DNA from: Fibrobacter sp. UBA4297 | GTDB taxonomy: Bacteria > Fibrobacterota > Fibrobacteria > Fibrobacterales > Fibrobacteraceae | NCBI RefSeq assembly: GCF_002394865.1 | Contig: NZ_DGUZ01000021.1 | Coordinates: 1-40,737, forward strand | Reading direction: 5' to 3' | DNA length: 40,737 nucleotides | Shown here: positions 1-7,418 of the stretch, in pieces | Numbering within the stretch: position 1 is the first letter of the stretch | Layout of the letters: the number at the start of each line of letters is the position of its first letter | Made by a program: the position numbers and the translations under genes | Notes under the pieces: generated by a model | Told to the model about the DNA's origin: nothing | Database searches by the model: none | Seen by the model: only the letters and a program-made list of their open reading frames with translations

Positions 1-5
1 CAGCC

Positions 6-1721
6 CTACAGCCTGACGGTTTCGTCGCACATTTCGCAAACGGCAGTCCTATGCGTCACGAAAATCATCGTCTTTTCAGGGAAAGCATCGAACAGCCGAC
101 GGTAAAGTTCCGCCTCGGTCGCCTCATCAAGCGAAGAGCTGATTTCATCAAACAGCAGAATATTCCCCGGGCGCAAAAGCCCACGGGCAATCGCGATTCT
201 CTGCGCCTGGCCTTCGCTAAGCCCATGCCCGCGTTCGCCGATTTCGCAATCCAAGTCATCCGGCAATTCATTCACAAATTCAGCACAGGCTATATGTAAA
301 ACCTGCTTCATTTCTTCATCGGTTGCATCCGGTTTTGCAAGTTGCAGATTGTACCGCACAGAGCCATTCATCAATGTATTGCCCTGTGGCACATACACAA
401 AATTCGAGCGCGTTGCCTCCGAAACAGCAACCGAACAGCCGCGCATTTCCGCATCAAGTCCAGCCGTCAAGCTATCGTTGCGTTCCGTATAAAGTTCAAT
501 CCTGCCAAAATCGGGCTTTACAAATCCGAGCAAAAGCCTGAACAAAGTCGTCTTGCCCTTGCCCGTCTCGCCCATGACGGCATTCTTGCTCCCCGGCTTA
601 AAATCGTGCGTGAACCCGCATACAATTTCGCGGTCCCCACCCTTATACCCAAAGCTTACGTTGTCCAAACGCACCCCGAGCCGCCCGCGCATTTCCAATG
701 GCGATTCCAAAAGCATTTCCTTGCGCATACCCGACTGCGATTTTTCATCGCGCCCAAGCCCCGAATGCCCATCAACACCTTTTTCCAGTTCATCCAGGCG
801 GTCAATGCTCGCCGTCGAATGCACCAGCTGCGGCACCATCCCAAGCAACGTCAAAATCGGGTGCTGGATTTGCCCGACTAGCTGCAAAAAAGACGTCATC
901 ACGCCAAACGTAATCGTCCCATTGCGCAACCCAAGGCCGCCCCAAATAAAGGCAAGCAGGTAACCCAGCCCAAACGCAGAGCCAATCACAAAGCGGGCCA
1001 CCGTCGTAAAACGCGTCCGACGCATCACGTCGTTTTCCAACTTATCTTGTTTTAAGCCAAGACGTTCCGACACCCAGTTTTCACTTTCGAGCGAGCGCAA
1101 AACGGCATTGTACTCCACGCCCTCCTGCACCTGCATCTGGATGCGGCTTTCGCCTTCGCGAATTTCAAGCGTCATATTGCGCAAGCGCCGAGAAATCAGC
1201 TTACCCACCACGAGCAACACAGGGGTAAGCAACAACAATGCCCACGCCAACCGCGCATCGAACCAGCGCATCAGCAAAAACGCGCCCACAAGCTGAATTC
1301 CGGTCACTGCCATCTGCGGGAGCGTATCAATAATGGAGGCGGATACAGTCTCAATATCCTTCGAAAGTCTCGACGTTACATCGCCCGAATGCAGTTCATG
1401 ACCGTCAAAAAGCTTTCGCCTGAACAACGTGCCAAAATAGAACAACCTAAGCGAGTTCGTCTTTTTGACCGAAGCAGAAGCCGTCATGTAGAAATACAAA
1501 AGTCTAAGGACTATCGTCCCCACAACCGTAAGCACCAAGAGCAAAATCATCTGCAAAATGTCGTCTTGCGTCCCGGTGAGAATCGTCTCGTCTATAAACC
1601 GCTTGCTGAGCCATATCATCAAAAGGCCGCACACCACGCGTGCAGCCCCCGCCAAAATGCGGGTGACGATATTTACGCGAAAGCCTTTCGTCCCGCGCCA
1701 CAGCCAAGCGACATACTTCAT
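6..1721 (-). CDS. ABC transporter, fused permease and ATPase (putative peptide exporter)
   Basis: Half-transporter of about 571 residues: a hydrophobic membrane domain (residues about 15-300, probably six helices) followed by a nucleotide-binding domain. Walker A GETGKGKTT is at about 384-392, the signature LSEGQ at about 501-505, Walker B ILLFDE at about 521-526 and the H-loop histidine in VTHR near 557. There is no N-terminal C39 peptidase domain, so any leader cleavage must be done by another protein. An in-frame ATG exists at 1745, but the ATG at 1721 forms an ATGA overlap with the upstream PqqD gene and has AGGTGA in front of it, so I prefer it. It is the last gene of the locus visible here; its stop lies six bases from the window edge, so further genes may follow. 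Export of the 45-residue peptide is an inference from context. Confidence 0.9.
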   Translation of the reverse strand: MKYVAWLWRGTKGFRVNIVTRILAGAARVVCGLLMIWLSKRFIDETILTGTQDDILQMILLLVLTVVGTIVLRLLYFYMTASASVKKTNSLRLFYFGTLFRRKLFDGHELHSGDVTSRLSKDIETVSASIIDTLPQMAVTGIQLVGAFLLMRWFDARLAWALLLLTPVLLVVGKLISRRLRNMTLEIREGESRIQMQVQEGVEYNAVLRSLESENWVSERLGLKQDKLENDVMRRTRFTTVARFVIGSAFGLGYLLAFIWGGLGLRNGTITFGVMTSFLQLVGQIQHPILTLLGMVPQLVHSTASIDRLDELEKGVDGHSGLGRDEKSQSGMRKEMLLESPLEMRGRLGVRLDNVSFGYKGGDREIVCGFTHDFKPGSKNAVMGETGKGKTTLFRLLLGFVKPDFGRIELYTERNDSLTAGLDAEMRGCSVAVSEATRSNFVYVPQGNTLMNGSVRYNLQLAKPDATDEEMKQVLHIACAEFVNELPDDLDCEIGERGHGLSEGQAQRIAIARGLLRPGNILLFDEISSSLDEATEAELYRRLFDAFPEKTMIFVTHRTAVCEMCDETVRL

Positions 1722-1987
1722 TCGAGCACGTTCACCTTTAGCCATTCGCCGACAATTGCAGCAACATCGATCCGAGCCTGTTCTTCGCTCACTTCATACT
1801 CTTCGCAAAGAGCAACAGCAAGCGCTTCCACAGTAAACTCGCCCATTTCCTCAGCCTTTTTCCAGAGCCACGCGGCCGTTTCGTTCAGGCACAAAAGGCG
1901 GCCAAAATCCAAAGCGCCAAGACCTTCGCCCATAATAACCTGTTCGCCACACACATCGCGCAATACAAAACCGCTCTTGATTTTCAT
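1718..1987 (-). CDS. PqqD-family protein (RiPP recognition element)
   Basis: Protein of 89 residues with the PqqD pattern: N-terminal beta strands, then a central LNETAAWLW segment and a helical C-terminus ending in a conserved-looking VxxWLxxxxL-type stretch. PqqD-like domains bind leader peptides of RiPP precursors and present them to modifying enzymes; stand-alone versions include the B1 proteins of lasso clusters. Its start overlaps the peptidase stop by ATGA and its stop overlaps the ABC start by ATGA, indicating translational coupling. Binding to the small peptide at 4567-4704 is inferred. The family call is firm; the ligand is not shown by the sequence. Confidence 0.88.
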   Translation of the reverse strand: MKIKSGFVLRDVCGEQVIMGEGLGALDFGRLLCLNETAAWLWKKAEEMGEFTVEALAVALCEEYEVSEEQARIDVAAIVGEWLKVNVLE

Positions 1988-2463
1988 TTTTTCATCTTCC
2001 TATAAAACCAAAGTAAATAACGCCTTAAGGGTAACAGAATATACCAAATTTTCGCAGCACTCCTTTCGGCAAATGTCCCTTGCAAGCATTTTTTCCCATT
2101 CGGCTTGACGACGCAAACCACCTTGGCACAGACCTCGGAACGTTTGCAGTATTCCCGTTGCACAAGGTTTCCATCCCCCATGAGCACCACATTTTCACCC
2201 GAGAGTGCAACGATTCTATGGATAACATAACGTTTTTCTGCATTTTCCAAAAGCGCGACATTATCCGGGATCGCATGCGCCAGCACCACATCACCTACAC
2301 GCAGATTCTCAGGCTTTTCTAGAATCACGCTATCGCAACCGCCCACGATAAACGGCAACATGCTACAGCCATTCACCGGGAATGTGACACTCACGCCCTC
2401 GCCCACCAAACGCACCGCTTCGGCCATGATGAGCGCATCACTTTTTTTCGAGGAATCCATCAT
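1984..2463 (-). CDS. S24/S26-family peptidase (signal-peptidase-like)
   Basis: Protein of 159 residues. The motif NGCSMLPF at 31-38 places the nucleophilic serine at Ser34; YVIHRIVAL (80-88) and GDGN (97-100 region) match the later boxes of the S26 signal peptidase fold. At the general-base position there is a histidine (VIHR) rather than lysine, as in the archaeal/ER and SipW-like types. No N-terminal membrane anchor is visible; a basic hydrophobic stretch near the C-terminus (WYILLPLRRYLLWFY) may touch the membrane. Located in a RiPP-like operon, it could remove the leader of the small peptide, a job usually done by a transglutaminase-like protease in lasso systems. That role is inference. 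It overlaps both neighbours by four bases. Confidence 0.85.
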   Translation of the reverse strand: MMDSSKKSDALIMAEAVRLVGEGVSVTFPVNGCSMLPFIVGGCDSVILEKPENLRVGDVVLAHAIPDNVALLENAEKRYVIHRIVALSGENVVLMGDGNLVQREYCKRSEVCAKVVCVVKPNGKKCLQGTFAERSAAKIWYILLPLRRYLLWFYRKMKK

Positions 2464-3383
2464 TGAATCTCACGAGCAACCGATCGGCAGCAAAGCTTTG
2501 CAGCGTCTTCGTCCGGCAAGCATTCCAGATACCACACCGGCACATTCGAAGCAAGCCCGTTTTGCGTCATATGCAAGCCATCGGCAATTTTCTTGTCCCA
2601 GCGCATTCCCGATATACTCGGCACAATCGCCGCATACGCAGACACACCCTTCAGCGGAGAAATCTTGTTGAACGGGGCCTGCGACAAAAGCACGAACGCA
2701 CCTATTTCCATTTTGACATTCTTGTAGCAAGGCGTCTTGCCGCTCCACGGCGAGCCATAGGCAACCGCAAACTTTTTTCCATCTTTTTCGAACAAGCGCA
2801 CAACCGGATTGTCGTCATTGAATAGCTCGGAGCCCTCATTGTACTTGAGCCAAAGCCTTGCATGCGTACTTTTGCCCGTACCGCTCTTGCCCAAGAACAA
2901 ATAACCAAGCCCCTTATAGCTCACGCTCGCCGCATGGAATAGAGCCGTGCCAAGCCCAGCCGTTGCAAGGGCGTACAAGACCATCAGCGCATTGTTCAGC
3001 GCAAACTGGCGCATTCCGGTAATCGCCGCACTCGCAGCATTCGCACCATTGCCCTTATCGCCTAAAAACAGCACTGCATGCTTAAAATCCTTTTCGCAAA
3101 CAAGCACGCCCGTAGACTTCCCTAAAAGCAAAAAATCAAATACCGGCAAGCCTTCTGCCGTACGCCCACATACAATGGACTGTCCCTCATCTTCTTGGCG
3201 GGTTTCCTCGGTAAACGCTGGCACAGAAGCCTCTTGCACAGCAAGCGAAAACACAGGCTTTTCACAAGACACATCGCTTGAATTCACTGCAAATGGCGAA
3301 TAATTATCCATTTGCGATAATATATCATCAGCGGCGTCTACTGCAAATAAATGTTCAGCAACTTTAAAAAAGAACTTATTCAT
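2460..3383 (-). CDS. HPr-kinase-like P-loop kinase
   Basis: Protein of 307 residues. A P-loop GKSGTGKST sits at 165-173, followed by LFNDDNP (187-193) and GSPWSGK (210-216), the arrangement seen in HPr-kinase/PEP-carboxykinase-like kinases attached to RiPP clusters. In paeninodin-type lasso clusters such a kinase phosphorylates the C-terminal serine of the precursor. Here the precursor candidate ends in lysine-alanine, so that exact reaction is unlikely and the substrate is unknown. The N-terminal 150 residues are poorly conserved to my eye. A 79-base gap separates it from the nucleotidyltransferase gene and no Shine-Dalgarno is obvious before its ATG. Downstream it overlaps the peptidase by ATGA. 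Confidence 0.85.
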   Translation of the reverse strand: MNKFFFKVAEHLFAVDAADDILSQMDNYSPFAVNSSDVSCEKPVFSLAVQEASVPAFTEETRQEDEGQSIVCGRTAEGLPVFDFLLLGKSTGVLVCEKDFKHAVLFLGDKGNGANAASAAITGMRQFALNNALMVLYALATAGLGTALFHAASVSYKGLGYLFLGKSGTGKSTHARLWLKYNEGSELFNDDNPVVRLFEKDGKKFAVAYGSPWSGKTPCYKNVKMEIGAFVLLSQAPFNKISPLKGVSAYAAIVPSISGMRWDKKIADGLHMTQNGLASNVPVWYLECLPDEDAAKLCCRSVAREIQ

Positions 3384-3462
3384 CGGGTAACTAATTCAAG
3401 GCGTTTCTTCAATTTACAAATTAGCAAAAAAAAGACTCCGCCATATAAAAGTTTATTTTATA

Positions 3463-4563
3463 TTAAAGCGCTATTTTACGGCGTCGAATGCGCTCGGGAA
3501 TAAGCAAAATTGTACTTTTCCAATAATTAGATTCTTTATAAATGTAATACCGGGGAGCAATCGGGAATATGCGCAAATTCTGAACGCGGTCGTTGAACCA
3601 ACGCCTAAGCACATTACGATTATAAGCTTTTTTAGCACCGAAATCACCCTCTGCAAATGTTGACTTGTACAGGATCCTACCGTAAAATTTGCTTGGCCTG
3701 CAAAGCATTTTGTCTTGAGGTAACTTGAATACACGCCCCAAGACCCCCATAATAGCAGCACAACCGTTTTTCATACCGATTTTTTGGGCAAACTCCCACG
3801 TGTATTGGCGATCGGCCTCCGTAGAATGGGTCAGCAGCATATAATAATCCATGTAATGTCTAAGGCTTACTCCAGAAAGCAAGGCGTGTTTGTACAAATG
3901 AACAAGCTGCATCAGTAGCGCAAACCGGATACTTGGGCTGTAAAAGCCTTCGGGCGTAAGCGTAAGGTTCTCAAGTTCCGGCTCCAGAACTTTTAGAACT
4001 TCATTGTAGGTTTTATTTAACCGAATGGCGTATGTTGCAGAAGTCGGCTTGTGGTGGACTTCCACAAGGACGCCTTTCTCATTTACAAATTCAATGTCGT
4101 GATAATCAGGCGTCAGATGTTCAAGGTTTGGAATCCCAAGACATTGTAACAACTCCAGAACCTTATCGTAACCACCGGGAACATAGATGTCAATATCGCC
4201 GGGTTGCCTCGAAAATGGATCAGGATACAAACGCGCATTGGCTTGGCCCTTCAAGATGGCACTTCGGAACCCGCGTTCGGCAAACAGCTGCGTGTAACGG
4301 GCCGATTCCTGATAGAAAAGGCGGTTCTTGCCACGGATAGCTTCGGCATCTCTTGCCCAAAGCAGCGTTAACAGATGCGGAGGCTGAGATTCCTTGGGTA
4401 ATCGCGTTATCCCATTATAAGCGACCCCTAACAATGTTTGGCGATGCGCCATTGAGTAAAGCGCTTGCCACTCCTTGTCGGTCGGTATATACGGAAAAAC
4501 CTGCGAGAGCCCGAGAGCGACTCGCAGGAGTTCACAGAACATTTCGTCAAGGGAACGTTTCAA
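3463..4563 (-). CDS. Nucleotidyltransferase family protein (PF14907-like)
   Basis: Protein of 366 residues with the signature of the NTP_transf_5 family: LKGQANARLYPDP near 104-116 and PGDIDIYV at 121-128, where the aspartates would bind metal. The rest is helical. Members occur beside HprK-like kinases in paeninodin-like lasso clusters and in Bacteroidota peptide loci; their reaction there is not settled. The start is a TTG codon at 4563, three bases after the stop of the 45-residue peptide, with AAGG eight bases upstream inside the end of that gene, so translation is probably coupled. The next in-frame ATG (residue 8) has no ribosome-binding site. Confidence 0.85.
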   Translation of the reverse strand: MKRSLDEMFCELLRVALGLSQVFPYIPTDKEWQALYSMAHRQTLLGVAYNGITRLPKESQPPHLLTLLWARDAEAIRGKNRLFYQESARYTQLFAERGFRSAILKGQANARLYPDPFSRQPGDIDIYVPGGYDKVLELLQCLGIPNLEHLTPDYHDIEFVNEKGVLVEVHHKPTSATYAIRLNKTYNEVLKVLEPELENLTLTPEGFYSPSIRFALLMQLVHLYKHALLSGVSLRHYMDYYMLLTHSTEADRQYTWEFAQKIGMKNGCAAIMGVLGRVFKLPQDKMLCRPSKFYGRILYKSTFAEGDFGAKKAYNRNVLRRWFNDRVQNLRIFPIAPRYYIYKESNYWKSTILLIPERIRRRKIAL

Positions 4564-4566
4564 GGC

Positions 4567-4704
4567 TTAAGCCTTGGGATCTGTAACATCGTCATTATTC
4601 ATGCCAAAGATAACATTTTCCCTAACAGAACCGGCCAAAAGGGTTGTCTTGTATTCGAAATCAATGGTATCCATCTTAGGAGTTTCGTATTCTTTTTTCT
4701 TCAT
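4567..4704 (-). CDS. Candidate RiPP precursor peptide, 45 residues
   Basis: Short gene read directly from the minus strand. It has a strong ribosome-binding site (AAAGGAGC ending seven bases before ATG), starts 18 bases after the secreted-protein gene and ends three bases before the nucleotidyltransferase. The N-terminal half is charged (MKKKEYETPKM), with Y6, P9 and M11, then T21 ten residues on; this fits the lasso leader pattern YxxPxL...(10)...T with the glycine replaced by Asp15. It is followed by LLAGS (22-26) and a C-terminal part rich in Asn, Asp and Val ending DPKA. There is no cysteine, so lanthionine or disulfide chemistry is excluded. The leader/core boundary is unknown; after Leu22 by lasso analogy, or near Ala24-Gly25. 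The gene is convincing; the precursor role is inferred from context and leader motif. Confidence 0.8.
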   Translation of the reverse strand: MKKKEYETPKMDTIDFEYKTTLLAGSVRENVIFGMNNDDVTDPKA

Positions 4705-4722
4705 AATTTTTGCTCCTTTTGA

Positions 4723-5583
4723 TTAGTGCTTAATGACTTTCTTGTTGACGTACATGATTTTATTCTGGGGCTTGCCATTCAGCTTACGGCCCTTGAGGTC
4801 GTAGTAGTGATCCTGCATCTGGATGTCACCCGTTCTTGTGTTCATCTTGCCGATGGACAATGTTCCACCGTCCTTGTCCAAGAAACGAACTTTGATGACA
4901 TCCGGGAGAGGTTCTGAGGCAGCCACTTTACCCAAAGCATTCACAGGGCTAGCATTTTTACAGGTCAAGTAAGCACGCATCGGATAAATTGTCGCGCTGA
5001 GAGCTTTAACAAAAACACCATCAGCAGCATCGAAACCATAAAGGTTTGCCGCAGATCCCCAACTATTTCGCACATATGAACCAGTGAATTGCCAGCAAGT
5101 ACTATTCAACGTAGTAGCATGTTCGTTATCGCCGGTAGACACAATTTTATAAGAATCTGAAGTTTTTTTGAAATCAAATCTTTGAGGAGTACCCGAGACC
5201 TTAACAATGTATGGCGTGTTCGCTACAATTTCATCGGTACTTTGCATGTCAAGCGTGAACGTTTCCGAATTGTAGTTCGTCGGGTAATAAGCTGCTACCA
5301 CCTTTCCTTCATTCGCAGTATGTTCAACAGCTTCGTTCACCTTAACGGTCACCGGAAGCATAAGAGTGGAGTACGTTTTTGCAGCTGCATCACGGTCAAC
5401 TACAATTTTATTAATCCCACTGAACTCCCCCTCAACAATCGAAACAGCACCTGTTTCAGAGTCCGACCGCAACGTCAAGGTAGAACCCGTTGCATCGGCT
5501 CCCGATGCAGCCCAGGCTGCGGTAGACCCCATCAGAGCGACTGTTGCCATAGCGGCAAACCGTGTTAGATGTATTTTTTTCAT
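4723..5583 (-). CDS. Secreted protein with C-terminal YYDLKGRK-type domain
   Basis: Protein of 286 residues with a clear signal peptide (basic MKKIHLTRF, hydrophobic core, cleavage near AWAA at 25-26). The body is beta-rich, with Ser/Thr/Gly-rich strands and no recognised catalytic motif. The last 30 residues (YYDLKGRKLNGKPQNKIMYV, then a basic end) resemble the short C-terminal segment of many Bacteroidota surface proteins, where a YDLxGRR motif precedes a terminal strand. It is the first gene of the peptide locus, with its own promoter and an AGAAGGA ribosome-binding site eight bases before ATG. It may be the surface receptor, carrier or target of the exported peptide; the sequence does not decide this. 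Confidence 0.75.
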   Translation of the reverse strand: MKKIHLTRFAAMATVALMGSTAAWAASGADATGSTLTLRSDSETGAVSIVEGEFSGINKIVVDRDAAAKTYSTLMLPVTVKVNEAVEHTANEGKVVAAYYPTNYNSETFTLDMQSTDEIVANTPYIVKVSGTPQRFDFKKTSDSYKIVSTGDNEHATTLNSTCWQFTGSYVRNSWGSAANLYGFDAADGVFVKALSATIYPMRAYLTCKNASPVNALGKVAASEPLPDVIKVRFLDKDGGTLSIGKMNTRTGDIQMQDHYYDLKGRKLNGKPQNKIMYVNKKVIKH

Positions 5584-5617
5584 TGTTTTTCATCCTTCTT
5601 TTGAAATTCTAGCAAGA

Positions 5618-5646
5618 AAAATAGTTTAAAACATTCTTACTTGCAA
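5618..5646 (-). promoter_or_regulatory. Putative promoter of the peptide locus
   Basis: On the minus strand TTGCAA (5646-5641) is followed after 17 bases by TATTTT (5623-5618), giving a transcription start near 5611 and a leader of about 28 bases before the ATG at 5583. The same -10 hexamer and spacing occur before the gene at 13979. The surroundings are very AT-rich, so chance matches are possible. Confidence 0.45.
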
Positions 5647-5696
5647 TATAAAACACGTATTTACGTATTCTTTTTGTAAGTTTTTTTTTGAAGGCC

Positions 5697-5721
5697 GTTC
5701 CAAATCGGAACAAAAAGTTCC
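5697..5721. promoter_or_regulatory. Phased GTTCC/GGAAC operator-like element
   Basis: GTTCC (5697-5701), GGAAC (5707-5711) and GTTCC (5717-5721) alternate in orientation with a centre-to-centre spacing of exactly ten bases, so all three face one side of the helix. They form two overlapping palindromes, GTTCC-N5-GGAAC and GGAAC-N5-GTTCC. The element is about 50 bases upstream of the -35 hexamer of the peptide locus, a position that would suit an activator. No regulator gene is adjacent. Confidence 0.4.
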
Positions 5722-5846
5722 ACTCAGAGCAAAAATATACGTTGTAAGTGTTGTAATCCTTTACATCGGAAATGTACTAAAAACAATCCACACTATTCCA
5801 ATTTAAACTATCTTATAGATACAAAACCAAACATCCCATACACCAA

Positions 5847-5878
5847 AACAACGGCACCTCTTCTGAGATGCCGTTGTT
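5847..5878 (+). terminator. Strong hairpin with T-run on the plus strand
   Basis: AACAACGGCA (5847-5856) pairs with TGCCGTTGTT (5869-5878), and CTC/GAG extends the stem past one mismatch to a TTCT loop. On the plus strand it is followed by TTTCTTTTTT, a classic intrinsic terminator, yet no plus-strand gene precedes it. It could also act on the minus strand behind tldD, where the tail is the poorer TTGTTTTGG. The stretch 5584-6016 holds no gene: only this hairpin, the next one, the operator-like element and the promoter. Confidence 0.55.
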
Positions 5879-5953
5879 TCTTTTTTACACAACTTTCTTG
5901 TTTTATTCGAAATGTTTTTGTACTTTACTCGTGATGACAACCCATAATACTTC

Positions 5954-5975
5954 AAAGCCCTCTTGCGAGGGCTTT
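5954..5975 (-). terminator. Hairpin downstream of tldD
   Basis: AAAGCCCTC (5954-5962) pairs perfectly with GAGGGCTTT (5967-5975) around a TTGC loop, 41 bases past the tldD stop. It is a plausible terminator of the hisF-tldD transcript, although the T-tract on the minus strand is short (TTTGAAGTATT). Confidence 0.55.
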
Positions 5976-6016
5976 TCCATTTTCATGGGAATGTTCCAAT
6001 TTCGTTGGGAGCGCGA

Positions 6017-7417
6017 CTACCGCCCTCCAACTAATATTTGGTCCACCTTGATGGAGGGCTGACCGACAGTCACCGGCACATGTCCCGAAGAAGCGCCGCA
6101 AACGCCTGCAGCCTGTTCAAAGTCAGTACCGACCATGCTAATGCGAGGCATGATTTCGTGGCCTTTACCGATAAGCGTTGCTCCGCGGACCGGTTCGCAA
6201 ATCTTGCCGTTACGAATGACGTAACCTTCATCGACAGCAAAATTGAACTCACCTGTTGCCGGGTTCACAGAACCGCCTGCCATGCGGGCTGCATAGAGAC
6301 CGTTATCCACGCTTGCAATCATGGAATCGAGCGTATCCTTGCCCGGTGCGATAAACGTGTTGCGCATACGGCTTACAGGCGCATACTTGTAGCTTTCACG
6401 GCGGGCACTTCCGGTGCGTTCAACACCTACTTCCATGGCGCCCACACGGTCGCTCATGTACGTTTTCAAGATACCGTTTTCGATAAGCGTCGTGCGCTGT
6501 GTCGGCGTTCCTTCGTCATCGTACTTGAGGCTACCCCACACGCCATCCATCGTGCCATCGTCAATGGCTGTCAAGCAGGGCTGACCAATCGCTTCGCCAA
6601 GCTTTCCGCAGAACGGGCTTGCATTGCGACGGATGGATTCCGTTTCCAGCGGATGACCGCAAGCTTCATGGAAAATCACGCCGCCAAAGCCATTGCCCAT
6701 CACGACCGGCATTTGCCCGCCAGTGATGTAACCGGCATCGAGCATGCGCAGCACTCGCTCGCCACATTCCGTTGCTAAAGCTTCCGGAGAATAATTTGCT
6801 AAAAGTTCATAACCGCCAAGAGCGCCCGGAGCTTCGTGCGTCGTCAAGCGTTCCGTGCCGTCTGTTGCCGTCACGTTCACGTTTACACGCAAACGACCGC
6901 GAGTCATTTCCAGATGCAAGCCTTCGCTATTCATAAGCGAAATCGAAGTGCAGCTGTCCGTCACGCTGGCGCCCACCTGAGCAATCTTCGGCGAGAGCGC
7001 ACGGGCCGTCTTGTCCGCACGGAACAAGAAATCCTGCTTCATGGCCTGTCCGAGCACGCGCGGATCCTTGTAAGCCGTCATGTTAAAATCGCAAATGCGC
7101 TTTTCAGGCGCAAATTCAAACGGCCTTGCAGCCGAGCCTTCCGCCCCCGCTGCTGCGGCAATGCGCCCGAACGCAAGCGTCTTCACAAGCTTCACGAGAG
7201 CTTCTTCGCTGTCGTCGCTCGTGAACCCGTACAGGACTTCCGTCCCGTACAAAAGGCGAACGCCGATACCATACTCGGTACCCGCGGTCGCCGTTTCAAT
7301 CTGGCGATCCTTCAAGCCGAGGCTTGAACTGCGGGTCTCTTCTTCAAAAATTTCAACAAAGTCAGCCCCGGCACTCTTGCCGGCTTCAAAAATCTTGACG
7401 GCAACTTCCGGATTCAT
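6017..7417 (-). CDS. tldD: TldD/PmbA-family metalloprotease, TldD-like
   Basis: Protein of 466 residues, the usual length. The zinc-binding HExxxH motif of the family is HEACGH at about 250-255, preceded by the glycine-rich GNGFGGVIF. The C-terminus contains the family's GxLV/GxSG-like strands (GYVIRNGKI, and AAGVCGASSGHVPVTVGQP). TldD forms a heterodimer with TldE/PmbA that degrades unfolded or leader-type peptides and takes part in maturation of microcin B17 and some other RiPPs. A PmbA partner is not in this window. The gene starts one base after the hisF stop, so the two are cotranscribed. It lies just upstream, in genome terms, of the peptide locus, but two hairpins and a separate promoter lie between, so the proximity may be coincidental. 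Confidence 0.9.
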   Translation of the reverse strand: MNPEVAVKIFEAGKSAGADFVEIFEEETRSSSLGLKDRQIETATAGTEYGIGVRLLYGTEVLYGFTSDDSEEALVKLVKTLAFGRIAAAAGAEGSAARPFEFAPEKRICDFNMTAYKDPRVLGQAMKQDFLFRADKTARALSPKIAQVGASVTDSCTSISLMNSEGLHLEMTRGRLRVNVNVTATDGTERLTTHEAPGALGGYELLANYSPEALATECGERVLRMLDAGYITGGQMPVVMGNGFGGVIFHEACGHPLETESIRRNASPFCGKLGEAIGQPCLTAIDDGTMDGVWGSLKYDDEGTPTQRTTLIENGILKTYMSDRVGAMEVGVERTGSARRESYKYAPVSRMRNTFIAPGKDTLDSMIASVDNGLYAARMAGGSVNPATGEFNFAVDEGYVIRNGKICEPVRGATLIGKGHEIMPRISMVGTDFEQAAGVCGASSGHVPVTVGQPSIKVDQILVGGR

Positions 7418-7418
7418 C

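Noticed and set aside
3384..3462. Terminator in front of the HprK-like gene (T8 tract)
   Set aside because: The T-run has no convincing stem before it, so the genes on both sides are treated as possibly one transcript.
1..5600. Complete lasso peptide cluster
   Set aside because: No asparagine-synthetase-like cyclase or transglutaminase-like protease in the window; only accessory functions match. The left edge leaves this open.
5868..6062. 64-codon plus-strand frame after the hairpin
   Set aside because: No ribosome-binding site, overlaps a terminator and the tldD 3' end antisense, low-complexity start.
6017..7417. tldD as part of the RiPP locus
   Set aside because: TldD can process RiPP leaders, but it is coupled to hisF and separated from the peptide locus by two hairpins and a separate promoter; kept as a side remark only.
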